This document shows positions 52,739-62,033 of a DNA stretch of 64,000 bases, one piece after another; position 1 is the first letter of the stretch; the number at the start of each line of letters is the position of its first letter. Under the pieces are notes generated by a model that was not told the origin of the DNA, made no database searches, and saw nothing but the letters and a program-made list of their open reading frames with translations. The position numbers and the translations under genes are program-made. The DNA is from Chitinimonas koreensis (GTDB lineage: Bacteria; Pseudomonadota; Gammaproteobacteria; Burkholderiales; Chitinimonadaceae), in contig NZ_CP060704.1 of assembly GCF_014353015.1 (NCBI RefSeq), forward strand, positions 3,559,001-3,623,000, given 5' to 3'.

Positions 52739-53386
52739 CTACTCGGCGTCCGCCTGGCGCGCCGGCGCGGTATCGGCGAAGGCCGGCAGCGCCGCCAGGT
52801 GGGCGTCGATCGCGGCGATGCGCGGATAGGCGGCCAGGTCGACCTTGAAGCGGCGCGCGTTGAACACCTGCGGCACCAGGCAGACGTCGGCCAGCGTCAC
52901 CGCGTCGCCGTAGCAATGGCGCGCGCTGCCCAGCCGCTCCAGCTCGGCCTCGATCGAGGCGAAGCCGACCTCGATCCAGTGGCGGTACCAGGCGTCGGCC
53001 TCGTCCTGGCCATGGCCCAGCGTGCCCTTGAGGTATTGCAGCACGCGCAGGTTGTTGATCGGGTGGATGTCGCAGGCCACCGCCAGCGCCAGCGCGCGCA
53101 CCCGGGCGCGGCCGAGCGCATCGGCCGGCAGCAGCGCCGGCTCGGGATGGCGTTCGTCGAGGTATTCGCAGATGGCCAGCGACTGGGTCAGCGTCGCGCC
53201 GTCGTCGACCAGCGCCGGCACCAGGCCGGCCGGGTTCAGCGCACGGTAGTCGGCGCCGTGCTGCTGGCCGCCGTCGCGCAGCAGGTGGATCGGCACGGCG
53301 TCGTAGTCGAGGCCCTTGTGGGCCAGCACGATGCGCACGCGCCAGGCGGCGGAAGAGCGGAAGTAGGTGTAGAGGGTGCGGTTCAT
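52739..53386 (-). CDS. maiA: Maleylacetoacetate isomerase (zeta-class GST)
   Basis: 215 residues. Zeta-class active-site motif YFRSSAAWRVRIVLAHKG (the usual SSCS is SSAA here), then NPAGLVPALVDDG and a C-terminal helical domain with CDIHPINNLRVLQYL, which is MaiA-specific. Uses glutathione to turn maleylacetoacetate into fumarylacetoacetate, the step before FahA. The second catalytic Ser/Cys of the SSCS motif is Ala, which may alter activity. Confidence 0.9.
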   Translation of the reverse strand: MNRTLYTYFRSSAAWRVRIVLAHKGLDYDAVPIHLLRDGGQQHGADYRALNPAGLVPALVDDGATLTQSLAICEYLDERHPEPALLPADALGRARVRALALAVACDIHPINNLRVLQYLKGTLGHGQDEADAWYRHWIEVGFASIEAELERLGSARHCYGDAVTLADVCLVPQVFNARRFKVDLAAYPRIAAIDAHLAALPAFADTAPARQADAE

Positions 53387-53420
53387 GGGGTTCGGGCCAT
53401 GGAGTGGAATCGGTTGGGGA

Positions 53421-54167
53421 TCAGTGGGCGTAGAGCCGGTACAGCCGCTCGAGTTCGCCTCGCTCCTGCAGCGCGCGCACCGCGGCGTCGAGCCGGTCGA
53501 ACACCGCCTGCGGCACGTGGCGGCCGACCACCAGGTGCTGCGGCTCGACCGCGAACACCGTCGGCAGCAGCTTCACCCGGTCGGTCGCACCTTGCTCGCG
53601 GATCAGCTGCAGCAGCAAAAGTTCGTTGTGGTAGAAGAAGCGCCCGCGGCCGCCGAGCAGCTTGCGCAGGTTGATCGCGTTGTCGCTGGCGCCGTCGTCG
53701 AGCCGCACGCCGTGGCGCGACAGCAGCTCGACGAAGGACAGCCCGCTGGTGACGATGACCGGATCGGCGCGAGACAGCCGGGCCAGCGCATCGAGGTCGG
53801 CCACCGCCGCGTTGTCGCCGGCCACCACCGCCACACGGTGGCGGATCGGGTACAGCGGCGTCTCGACGAAGCGCAACGTCTTCTCGCGCCGCGGCAGGTG
53901 CACCAAAGCACAGAACACGTCGAGCTGGCCGGCCTCGAGCCGCCGCTCGACCTGCGGCACCGACAGACGCCGGGCCAGGCCGCTGAAGCGCAGCGCGCCG
54001 TCCTGCCGCTCGATGGCGGCCAGGATGTCCGGGCACAGGCCGGTCGGCGTCTCGCCCCGGTAGATGTACTTGGGGGCCACGCTGTCCTGGCCCGAGCTGC
54101 GCAGCACCACCTCATCCGCCATGGCGCAGCCGAACAGGCCGAGCGCCAGCCATGCGATCCATCTCAT
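53421..54167 (-). CDS. Periplasmic substrate-binding protein (SBP family 3-like)
   Basis: 248 residues with signal peptide (about 1-17, AMA). Resembles the small solute-binding proteins of the amino-acid ABC type (CPDILAAIERQ, RLEAGQLDVFCALVHLPRREKTLRFVETPLYP), but no permease or ATPase is adjacent. Such orphan proteins often have sensing roles. Located 34 bases upstream of maiA on the same strand. Confidence 0.8.
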   Translation of the reverse strand: MRWIAWLALGLFGCAMADEVVLRSSGQDSVAPKYIYRGETPTGLCPDILAAIERQDGALRFSGLARRLSVPQVERRLEAGQLDVFCALVHLPRREKTLRFVETPLYPIRHRVAVVAGDNAAVADLDALARLSRADPVIVTSGLSFVELLSRHGVRLDDGASDNAINLRKLLGGRGRFFYHNELLLLQLIREQGATDRVKLLPTVFAVEPQHLVVGRHVPQAVFDRLDAAVRALQERGELERLYRLYAH

Positions 54168-54269
54168 CCCTGCCCCGCTACGATCGTTACGACGCTACAG
54201 CGTAGCTGAGGAGAGCCAGATGAAATAGGTTACGCGGGAGATCGAGGTGCAGCGCGGGCGACCGGCAAA

Positions 54270-54575
54270 GCCGGACGCTATCGATTCACGAGAACTCGAC
54301 CGATGGGCTCTCCCCTGATCGATTCCTACTCCCCCGCCCTCGCCGCCGCGAGGGAGCCTCGCTAGCGCTCGCTCGCATATCTTTCCATCCCAAACGCAAC
54401 ACACGTGCTGCCACAGGCGCAGCCCCGGCGAATTGCACGCAAGGTCGAAAACACAGCAAACGAGCGTCAGCGAGGCTCCCTCGCGGCGGCGAGGGCGGGG
54501 GAGTCGGGTGGAATCAGGACGAGCCGCTGCCCGAGCCCTCACGAACCTGGAGCGCCCGGCTCCGCCGGGCGCCTG
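54270..54575. repeat. Inverted pair of GCCCTCGCCGCCGCGAGGG units; no gene in 54168-54613
   Basis: Copy at 54328-54375 in plus orientation and copy at 54455-54510 inverted, each with its own small CCGGC/GCCGG hairpin (54272 ACCGGCAAAGCCGG, 54560 GCCCGGCTCCGCCGGGC). Together they can fold into a ~230-base cruciform or RNA stem. Confidence 0.8.
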
Positions 54576-54613
54576 CAACCAAGGCCGGCGCTCAGCGAAA
54601 GCCGATCAAACCT

Positions 54614-55594
54614 CTAGGCGAGCACCACGGTCTGCTCGATCGAACCGAAGATCGACTTGCCGTCGCTGTCCCACATGTCGATCTTCACGGTGTCGCCGGC
54701 CTTGAGGAAAGGCGTGGACGGCTTGCCCTGCTCGATGGTCTCGATCATGCGCACCTCGGCCAGGCAGCACGAACCGCGGGCGCGGTCCTTGTTGGAGATG
54801 GTGCCCGAGCCGACGATCGAACCGGCGCCGAGCCGGCGCGTCTGCGCCAGGTGGGCGATCAGGTCGGCGTGGCTGAAGGTCATCTCCTCGCCGGCGTTCG
54901 GCTCGCCGAACCATTCGCCGTTCAACCAGACGCGCAGCGGCAGGTGCAGGCGGTCGCCGTGCCAGTGGCCTTCGAGCTCGTCCGGCGTCACCGCCACCGG
55001 CGAGAAGGCACTGGCCGGCTTGGACAGCACGAAGCCGAAGCCCTTGGCCAGCTCGGTCGGGATCAGGTTGCGCAGGCTGACGTCGTTGACCAGCATCACC
55101 AGCCGCACGTGCTTGGCGGCGTCGGCGGCGCTGGTGCCGATGGCGACGTCGTCGGTGATCACCGCCACCTCGGCCTCGAGGTCGGTGCCCCAGGCCTCGT
55201 CGCGGATGGTGATCGGGTCGCGCGCGCCCAGGAGGTCGTCCGAACCGCCCTGGTACATCAGCGGATCGCTGTAGAACGACGGCGGCATCTCGGCGTTGCG
55301 CGCCTTGCGCACCAGCTCGACGTGGTTGAGGTAGGCCGAGCCGTCGACCCACTGGTAGGCGCGCGGCAGCGGCGCGGCGCATTCGGCCGGGTCGAAGGGC
55401 TTGGCGTCGTGGTCGCGGCGGCCGGCGTTCAGATCGTCGCTGACCTGGCGCAGGTGCAGCGCGGTATTGGCCCAGTCGTCGAGCGCGGCCTGCAGGGTGG
55501 CGGCGATCTCGGGCACTTCGACATAGCGGGCCAGATCGCGGCTGACCACCACCAGGCGGCCGTCGCGGCCGTGTTTGAGGCTGGCGAGTTTCAT
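54614..55594 (-). CDS. Fumarylacetoacetate hydrolase family protein
   Basis: 326 residues. FAH catalytic and metal-binding segments: DGSAYLNHVELVRKARNAE, then WGTDLEAEVAVITDD (the metal-binding Glu/Asp), VMLVNDVSLRN and the C-terminal SGTISNKDR...CLAEVRMIE. Probably the last step of tyrosine degradation (to fumarate and acetoacetate), given hpd and maiA nearby. Shorter than mammalian FAH, as is common in bacteria. Confidence 0.88.
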   Translation of the reverse strand: MKLASLKHGRDGRLVVVSRDLARYVEVPEIAATLQAALDDWANTALHLRQVSDDLNAGRRDHDAKPFDPAECAAPLPRAYQWVDGSAYLNHVELVRKARNAEMPPSFYSDPLMYQGGSDDLLGARDPITIRDEAWGTDLEAEVAVITDDVAIGTSAADAAKHVRLVMLVNDVSLRNLIPTELAKGFGFVLSKPASAFSPVAVTPDELEGHWHGDRLHLPLRVWLNGEWFGEPNAGEEMTFSHADLIAHLAQTRRLGAGSIVGSGTISNKDRARGSCCLAEVRMIETIEQGKPSTPFLKAGDTVKIDMWDSDGKSIFGSIEQTVVLA

Positions 55595-55656
55595 TGGGGT
55601 GTCCTGTGAGGCGTTAAGCGTCAGTGAAATGTAGGGTTGGTCGGCTTGGGGCCCGG

Positions 55657-55860
55657 TGAAACGTGAAAAGTGAAACGTGAGAACCCCATCCCCACCCCGG
55701 CCCTCCCCTTGAAGGGGAGGGAGTCGGCCGTGCCTGACTGGACGATCGCAGAACGTCGAGCCATCGCCGCACAGCCCCTTCCCCTTCAAGGGGAGGCTGA
55801 AGCGGCCGGCGTAGGCTGGGGGATGGGGTTACGTTTCACATTTCACGTTTCACCTTTCAC
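55657..55860. repeat. Long hairpin element 1 between the VOC and FAH genes
   Basis: Outer arms: GGTGAAACGTGAAAAGTGAA at 55655 and the complementary TTTCACATTTCACGTTTCAC near 55834-55855; inner arms ACCCCATCCCCACCC...GGGGGATGGGGTT; centre has CCTCCCCTTGAAGGGGAGG and CCCCTTCAAGGGGAGG. The outer arm sequence is different from element 2 but complementary to its own partner. Confidence 0.8.
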
Positions 55861-55865
55861 GGCCT

Positions 55866-56402
55866 TCAAGCTTCGCTGCCATCGTGCATCCAGCGCGCAT
55901 GCTGCGGCGCGCGCTTGGTTTCGGCCCACTCGTTGAGCATGGCCCATTTCACTTCGTCGAGCATCTTCGCCATCTTCGGCGTGCCGGTGTTCACGCACAG
56001 CTCCAGCCGGTGGCCGTTGGGATCGAAGAAGTAGATCGACTTGAAGATGGTGTGGTCGGTCGGCCCGATCACCTGGATGCCGTCGGCCTCCAGCCGCGCC
56101 TTGGCATCCAGCATCTGCTCCATCGAGCCCGCTTCCAGCGCCAGGTGCTGGGTCCAGGTCGGCGTGTTCTCGTCGCGGCCCATCGGCGGCCGCGTCGGCA
56201 GCTCGAAGAAGGCCAGCACGTTGCCGTTGCCGGCGTCGAGGAACACGTGCATGTACGGGTCCGGCTCGCCGGTCGAGGGCACCTTGTCCTCGGCGATGGC
56301 CAGGATGAAGCGCATGTCGAGGTACTTGCCGTACCACTCGACCGTCTGCTTGGCGTCCTTGCAACGGTAGGCGACGTGATGAATCCGTTTGATTTCGACC
56401 AT
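55866..56402 (-). CDS. VOC-family (glyoxalase/extradiol dioxygenase fold) protein
   Basis: 178 residues. VOC metalloenzyme fold: RIHHVAYRCKDAKQTVEWY (metal His), TWTQHLALEAGS and HRLELCVNTG (metal Glu). Ribosome-binding site acaggaggacccc. In the operon between hpd and the fahA-like gene, so it likely acts on an aromatic or ring-cleavage intermediate; the exact reaction is not known. Too small to be a normal homogentisate dioxygenase, which is a cupin and is not encoded in the window. Confidence 0.8.
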   Translation of the reverse strand: MVEIKRIHHVAYRCKDAKQTVEWYGKYLDMRFILAIAEDKVPSTGEPDPYMHVFLDAGNGNVLAFFELPTRPPMGRDENTPTWTQHLALEAGSMEQMLDAKARLEADGIQVIGPTDHTIFKSIYFFDPNGHRLELCVNTGTPKMAKMLDEVKWAMLNEWAETKRAPQHARWMHDGSEA

Positions 56403-56454
56403 GGGGTCCTCCTGTCTGCGACAGGTTACGAGTAAACCGGGTTCGAGGAACCCG

Positions 56455-56524
56455 TAGGAGCGGCTTTAGCCGCGAACGGCCGTCGCGGCCACGGCACCGA
56501 TTCGCGGCTCAAGCCGCTCCTACG
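56455..56524. repeat. GTAGGAGCGGCTTTAGCCGC repeat, copy 5
   Basis: Complete inverted pair between hpd and the VOC gene: GTAGGAGCGGCTTTAGCCGC and GCGGCTCAAGCCGCTCCTAC. Confidence 0.85.
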
Positions 56525-56549
56525 GGTGCCGTGCATCACTTGTCACGCC

Positions 56550-57632
<1,083 letters not shown>

Positions 57633-57649
57633 TGCTCTCTCCATGATGA

Positions 57650-57849
57650 TGTTAGGGGTGAGGGGTGAGGCGTGAGGGGTGAGGTGTAACCCCATCCCCA
57701 CCCCCGGCCCTCCCCTTGAAGGGAGGGAGTCGTGTTGTGGCTTGTATGACGATCACTGCCAATCGGTTTGGCGCTTCCTGCCCTCCCCCTTCAAGGGGAG
57801 GCTGGGTGGGGGATGGGGTTACACCTCACCCCTCACTCCTCACGCCTCA
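57650..57849. repeat. Long hairpin element 2 between phhA and hpd
   Basis: Outer arms GTGAGGCGTGAGGGGTGAGG (57665) and CCTCACCCCTCACTCCTCAC (57823); inner arms ACCCCATCCCCACCC and GGTGGGGGATGGGGTT; centre CCTCCCCTTGAAGGGAGG and CCCCCTTCAAGGGGAGG. The right outer arm overlaps the phhA stop codon. Confidence 0.8.
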
Positions 57850-58629
57850 CAGCAATCCGTGCCCTTGCGCCCAGGCGTAGAAGCTCTCTTCGAGCTGGTC
57901 GAAGCTGTCGATCACGAACAGCTCCTCCTGCATGTGCCAGATGTCGTACGGCTTGTTGGCGATCACTTCGAGGTCGAACGGCAGCTTCTTCGGGCCGTCG
58001 GACAGGCTGTAGAGCACTTCCTTGGGCGAGGACAGGATGCCGGCGCCGTAGATGCGCAGACCGGCCGGATTGCGGATCAGGCCGTATTCGACGGTGAACC
58101 AGTAGATGCGCGGCAGCCAGTCGCGCGCGGCCGGGTCGATCTCGGGATTCTCGAAGGCGGCCACGCCGGCGCGGCCGAATTCCTCGAAGAAGGTGCAGAA
58201 GCGCGGATTGACCAGCAGCGGCGAATGGCCGAGCAGGTCGTGGAACATGTCCGGGCTCGGCGTGTATTCGATCTCGTCGGGCCGGCGGATGAAGTCGGTC
58301 GACGGGAAGATACGCTCGCTCAAGAGCTTGAAGAACTCGTAGTTCGGCACCAGGCCGTCGACCCGCATGATGGTCCAGCCGGTCTGCCGCTCGATGGTAT
58401 CGCTGATGTCGGCCAGCCGCGGGATGTGGTCGGGCGGGAAACCGACGGCGTCGAGCCCGGCCAGGAACTCGTCGCAGGCCCGGCCCGGCAGCACCTTCTG
58501 CTGGTTGGCATACAGCTGCGCCCAGGTGTGGTGCTCGATGTCGGTATAGGCCGGGACCTCGACCTCGTGGATATTGCGGTAATCGGGGATGCAGTCCTGC
58601 ATGCCGCGAGGGGCGACGGCGCTGTCCAT
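57847..58629 (-). CDS. phhA: Phenylalanine 4-monooxygenase
   Basis: 260 residues, bacterial pterin-dependent hydroxylase. Iron triad H130 and H135 (MFHDLLGHSPLL) and E181 (FTVEYGL). Makes tyrosine from phenylalanine. ATG 58629 chosen because ggag lies 9 bases upstream; an ATG at 58644 has none. First gene of the aromatic degradation set; the pterin recycling gene phhB is not adjacent. Confidence 0.95.
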   Translation of the reverse strand: MDSAVAPRGMQDCIPDYRNIHEVEVPAYTDIEHHTWAQLYANQQKVLPGRACDEFLAGLDAVGFPPDHIPRLADISDTIERQTGWTIMRVDGLVPNYEFFKLLSERIFPSTDFIRRPDEIEYTPSPDMFHDLLGHSPLLVNPRFCTFFEEFGRAGVAAFENPEIDPAARDWLPRIYWFTVEYGLIRNPAGLRIYGAGILSSPKEVLYSLSDGPKKLPFDLEVIANKPYDIWHMQEELFVIDSFDQLEESFYAWAQGHGLL

Positions 58630-58819
58630 CTCGAATGTCTCCATGTCGTGCCGGACCGCATTGGCAGCCCCGTCGGCAGTGCGATGCGGGGCGGCGATCC
58701 AGGCTGATTCTGATGCCGCAAGGATACGAATTAGTCCACGCAATGTGCTTGCAAATTCCGTGCGCGAGCAGCGCAGCATTGGCATAAAATGCCAAATATC
58801 CATCAAAGTGCGCACGAAA

Positions 58820-59302
58820 ATGATCGAGCTGGACAAGACCGACCTCAAACTGCTCGCCGCGCTGCAGGCCAACGGCCGGCTGACCAACCTCGAGCTGGCC
58901 GAAATGATCAACCTGTCGCCCTCGCCCACGCTGCGCCGGCTCAAGCGGCTGGAGCAGGAAGGCGTGGTCGCCGGCTATGTCGCCCTGCTCGACCCGGCCC
59001 GCATCGGCCTCGGGCTCGAGGCCTTCGTGCGGGTGATGCTGGACAAGCGCGAACGCCAGTTCGCCGCCTTCGCCCAGGCGGTGCAGCAGTGGCCCGAGGT
59101 GGTCAGCTGCCATGCGATGGCGGGCGAGATGGACTATCTATTGCGCGTGGTGTTCGAAGATCTGGCGCACTTCTCGCGCTTCGTGATGGATACCTTGCTG
59201 CAGCATCCGGGGGTGGTCGACGTGAAGTCGAGCTTCGTGCTGGAGGCGATCAAGCAGACGACGGCGCTGCCGCTCGATCATCTGGCGCGCTCGCGCGGAT
59301 GA
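58820..59302 (+). CDS. Lrp/AsnC-family transcriptional regulator
   Basis: 160 residues: helix-turn-helix (about 4-55, LDKTDLKLLAALQANGRLTN...SPSPTLRRLKRLE) and the RAM/AsnC ligand-binding domain (about 68-145, with VVSCHAMAGEMDYLLRV). Divergent from phhA across 190 bases, so it most likely controls phenylalanine/tyrosine catabolism in response to an aromatic amino acid. That link is inferred. Confidence 0.93.
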   Translation: MIELDKTDLKLLAALQANGRLTNLELAEMINLSPSPTLRRLKRLEQEGVVAGYVALLDPARIGLGLEAFVRVMLDKRERQFAAFAQAVQQWPEVVSCHAMAGEMDYLLRVVFEDLAHFSRFVMDTLLQHPGVVDVKSSFVLEAIKQTTALPLDHLARSRG

Positions 59303-59333
59303 ACGGAACGGCCGAACCGGGATCGGAGCCGAC

Positions 59334-59732
59334 ATGAGCCATGCACCTGCGCTTTCCGCCAGCTTCGTCATCTATGCGAAAGATGTCGCAAGAGTGGCGG
59401 CGTTCTACGAACTCACGCTCGCCTTGCCGCTGCTGGAGACAGGGCCGGGATTCATCCTGCTGGGCAGCGGCGCCATCGAGCTCGCGGTGGTCCAGATTCC
59501 CGATGCGATCGCAACCGAGATCGACATCTCGACGCCGCCCTACCTTAGGGAAGAAACGCCGCTGAAGTTCTCGTTCCTGGTGCGCGATCTCGAGCAGGTT
59601 CAGCGCCTGGCCATGGCCGCGGGCGGCGGCACCCAGCCGCTCGGCGCGGCCTGGCATTGGCGCGGCCAGTTGCATCTCGACGGACACGATCCCGAGGGAA
59701 ACATCGTTCAATTCCGGCAGATCGCCGGCTGA
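59334..59732 (+). CDS. VOC-family protein (glyoxalase/bleomycin-resistance-like)
   Basis: 132 residues, one VOC domain: SFVIYAKDVARVAAFYELTL, LKFSFLVRDLEQVQRLAMAAG and HLDGHDPEGNIVQF. The first metal histidine of glyoxalases is not conserved (FVIYAKD). 31 bases after the Lrp gene. Function unknown. Confidence 0.8.
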   Translation: MSHAPALSASFVIYAKDVARVAAFYELTLALPLLETGPGFILLGSGAIELAVVQIPDAIATEIDISTPPYLREETPLKFSFLVRDLEQVQRLAMAAGGGTQPLGAAWHWRGQLHLDGHDPEGNIVQFRQIAG

Positions 59733-59745
59733 CTTCCGAAGACTC

Positions 59746-60222
59746 ATGAAAATCACCCTTCGCCCGGTCACCAAAGAAAATTTCGACGCAATCGCCTGCC
59801 TGAATCTGCTCGATCATCAACGCGACTATGTCGCGAGCAATTCCTATTCGATCGCGGAAGCCAGCTTCAACCCGTTCCTGACGACCCGCGCCGTTTACGC
59901 CGGTGAATTGCCCGTCGGCTTCATGATGTATCTCAATCCGGAACAGGATGACGAAGAAGCGGGCGCGTACGGCATCTGGCGATTCATGATCGATTCGGCG
60001 CACCAGGGCAAAGGCTATGGCCGCCAGGCGCTCGCTGCCTTGCTGGACGAGATTCGGGCGAACGCCGATGTGCGTAGTATTTACATCTCGTACATACCGG
60101 GAAATGAACTCGCCAAGCGCTTTTATGCGAGCTTTGGGTTTCGGGAGGTGGGGATCGATGAGGAGGGGGAGATGGTGGCGGTGCTGTCTTGCCAATCGAA
60201 TGATTCGGTCTTTGCGAACTAG
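59746..60222 (+). CDS. GNAT-family N-acetyltransferase
   Basis: 158 residues; acetyl-CoA loop motif HQGKGYGRQALAALLDEI (about 86-103) and a C-terminal YIPGNELAKRFYASFGFREVG, resembling spermidine/diamine acetyltransferases. 13 bases after the VOC gene. Codon use drifts to lower GC at its 3' end, towards the AT-richer patch. Confidence 0.87.
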   Translation: MKITLRPVTKENFDAIACLNLLDHQRDYVASNSYSIAEASFNPFLTTRAVYAGELPVGFMMYLNPEQDDEEAGAYGIWRFMIDSAHQGKGYGRQALAALLDEIRANADVRSIYISYIPGNELAKRFYASFGFREVGIDEEGEMVAVLSCQSNDSVFAN

Positions 60223-60239
60223 CTTAGCTAGCTAAAGCA

Positions 60240-60263
60240 GTGGGCACGCTTTATCGTGCCCAC
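60240..60263 (+). terminator. Hairpin after the GNAT gene
   Basis: GTGGGCACG-CTTTAT-CGTGCCCAC, a perfect 9-bp stem 17 bases after the stop. No T run follows, so it may be only a weak or bidirectional terminator. Confidence 0.5.
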
Positions 60264-60303
60264 GCTGTTGCATCCGCGATAGCGGGAAGATCGATTCGGA
60301 TCG

Positions 60304-60647
60304 TCAATACGAATCGGCCGTTTGCATCCTCTGTCGATCACGCTGGTGAGCCGAAGTGAAAACATCCAGCACGGCTCCGGACAGGATGGCCGCTGCGCTT
60401 AGCAAACCTGCGCGCAAATCCGGATCGAGCGGCTGGCCGCCTTCTTCGTGGCTGGCGGCATCATCCTGCGCTTCGCGATCGAAACAAAGCAGACGCGAAA
60501 TGGCACTGAGTCCTTGCGCGGCTTGGTAGCAAGCCGTGGCATCCAGCCAGCTCAAGCGAGCTTCGTGCTGGAATTGCGTGTAGAGCGGTGCGGGGGATAG
60601 AGCGTAGACGAGTGTGATGCGGAACGGCGCGTTTCTTGAGCAGCCAT
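60304..60647 (-). CDS. Hypothetical protein downstream of a P4-like leader, with an apparent 1-base deletion
   Basis: ATG at 60647 has an excellent ribosome-binding site (taggaggccatc), but its frame stops after 30 codons. The longest open frame (83 codons, ACYQAAQGLSAISRLLCFDRE...LSGAVLDVFTSAHQRD) is one base over. One extra base in the GGGGG run at 60592-60596 joins the two into 114 residues. No family recognised; the position behind an immunity-type leader suggests a phage or satellite gene. Confidence 0.5.
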
Positions 60648-60660
60648 GATGGCCTCCTAG

Positions 60661-60860
60661 CGGTTTCGTTCAAGTCGCACCCCGTGTTCAAGCGGGGTGG
60701 CCGGGTACTTGAACACCGCCGCTAGACGGCCCGCAGTTTTCCCCTTACGGGTCTTGTATGGCTGCGCGCTACCCGGCCATGAAAGAAATCATGGACGCAA
60801 AAAATCCCCGGTGTCGGATGCTTGGGGAGACCGCTAGCGGAAGGTGTGTTCAGCACCTAG
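60661..60860 (-). ncRNA. Putative P4-phage-type immunity leader with CI/C4-like antisense RNA
   Basis: Downstream of a good promoter the minus-strand leader has the P4/P1-like layout. Early seqA-like GCTGAACACACC (60843-60854); then a run of T after CCGGGGA (about 60800); then a folded core closed by GGCCGGGTA (60770-60778) and TACCCGGCC (60699-60707), carrying seqB-like GTGTTCAAG next to the closing stem (60708-60716); then seqC-like CTTGAACAC (60684-60692), a perfect 9-base complement of seqB. The core also holds a GCCG...CGGC hairpin. In P4 such RNA pairs with seqA/seqC to stop transcription early. Identity inferred from layout, not from a database match. Confidence 0.55.
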
Positions 60861-60865
60861 ACAGG

Positions 60866-60894
60866 AATCTATCCGTTTACCCAGGCAAGGTCAA
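60866..60894 (-). promoter_or_regulatory. Sigma-70 promoter of the immunity-like leader
   Basis: On the minus strand TTGACC (60889-60894), a 17-base spacer and TAGATT (60866-60871). Predicted start near 60859, about 210 bases before the ATG at 60647. Confidence 0.7.
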
Positions 60895-61001
60895 TTACCC
60901 GGGAAGCCTATAGGCTATAATTAAGCAAAAAATCCTTAAGGCACTCTCAGTGGGCTTCGCGCCGTACCGCCTAACTGACCCGCCTGGCAATTTTCGACAC
61001 A

Positions 61002-61752
61002 TTAAATATCCGGGTCAGCTACCATAAACCGACGCATTTCCTTTGGCTTAAAGACTTCTTGAATTTGGTTGCTATCCTCAAGCAATCCGATGGCATCCAT
61101 CCATGTCAGAATTGGACAGTACCGATATTTATAAAAATCAACAACCATTTCACTTCCCCCGCTGCAGCATACCGACCCAAAGTCCAAGCCAGTGCTTCCA
61201 GCTCCAAACCAATAGTTGTAAGTTCTCCGTGAACAGCCTGTCGTTGCCGACCCATGTTTTCATCGATTACAACCCAACGGCCATAGCCAGCGACATCAGG
61301 AGAAGGGCGAGGATTATTTAAGGCCCAAGTACCTAAAGCAGAGATGATTTCAAACATCGACTTAAGAGCCGACTCAGGCTTATGCTGTTCTGTAGACGTA
61401 GTAGGGGCCAAGGCCAGTAGCCCATCGATTCTCGATGAGATATTTGATAGTACACGTTGAATCTCTTCGAAATTCGCTTGCTCACGAACAAGATCAAGCT
61501 GCCTGGATTGCAGAATGACAGTAATTATTACACCGATAAAGGCCAGAAAAGAAAAAAGGGGATTTAGAAGTCCACCAACATAGTCACCAAGCCCCCCCAA
61601 TCGCCTGGATCACCAGAGAGCCTGAACCATTGACCAGGGCCAAAGTTACAAGCATAGAGGCCAAAGACAATTAATGCAGCCAACGCACCAACCCACATTA
61701 GCCGCATAAGACCCAGGCCTATATCATTTGTAATAGACATCTTCATTTGCAT
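61002..61752 (-). CDS. putAbiC-like membrane protein (putative phage abortive infection), two apparent 1-base deletions
   Basis: Three overlapping frames read as one protein once a G is added to the 7-G run at 61592-61598 and to the 5-G run at 61156-61160, giving 250 residues. N-terminal span LMRLMWVGALAALIVFGLYA; then GDWGGLGDYVGGLLNPLFSF and LAFIGVIITVILQSRQLDLV, the signature layout of putative phage abortive-infection (putAbiC) proteins; then a helical region and the end MVVDFYKYRYCPILTWMDAI. AT-richer than its surroundings, so probably acquired. Assignment by family pattern as recalled. Confidence 0.65.
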
Positions 61753-61756
61753 TTTC

Positions 61757-62005
61757 CTATTTCTCAGGCATTACGTTACAAACACAAATCACTCGCCGGA
61801 TCCGACTATACCTAGTTTCAACTTCGGCATATGCTAGAAATTCACCCCCATATGAGCCTGAGACTATCGTCGACACTCCGAACAAGGCCGCATAAGCGGC
61901 CAAATTCTCGCTCACCTCTGATTTATCGCACAAATCAGCACCAGATTCATCTGGATCATCGTCACCAGTATGTCGCGCAACAATCCGATCGAATCCACGA
62001 TACAT
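61757..62005 (-). CDS. Small hypothetical protein upstream of the putAbiC-like gene
   Basis: 82 residues, acidic in the middle (TGDDDPDESGADLCDKSEVSENL), no membrane span, no recognised family. Its stop is four bases before the putAbiC-like ATG, so the two form an operon. AT-rich codon use. Divergent from the acetyltransferase gene, with only 28 bases between the starts. Confidence 0.5.
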   Translation of the reverse strand: MYRGFDRIVARHTGDDDPDESGADLCDKSEVSENLAAYAALFGVSTIVSGSYGGEFLAYAEVETRYSRIRRVICVCNVMPEK

Positions 62006-62033
62006 TCACGCTAACCACCTATAGGAGTCTTCA

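Noticed and set aside
60461..60691. 76-codon minus-strand frame starting at 60691
   Set aside because: It runs across the leader RNA and the strong ribosome-binding site of the ATG at 60647, has no ribosome-binding site of its own and no family resemblance.
60680..60790. tRNA-like fold
   Set aside because: The stem GGCCGGGTA/TACCCGGCC suggests structure, but no anticodon or T-arm pattern and no CCA end fit a tRNA; the layout fits an antisense leader better.
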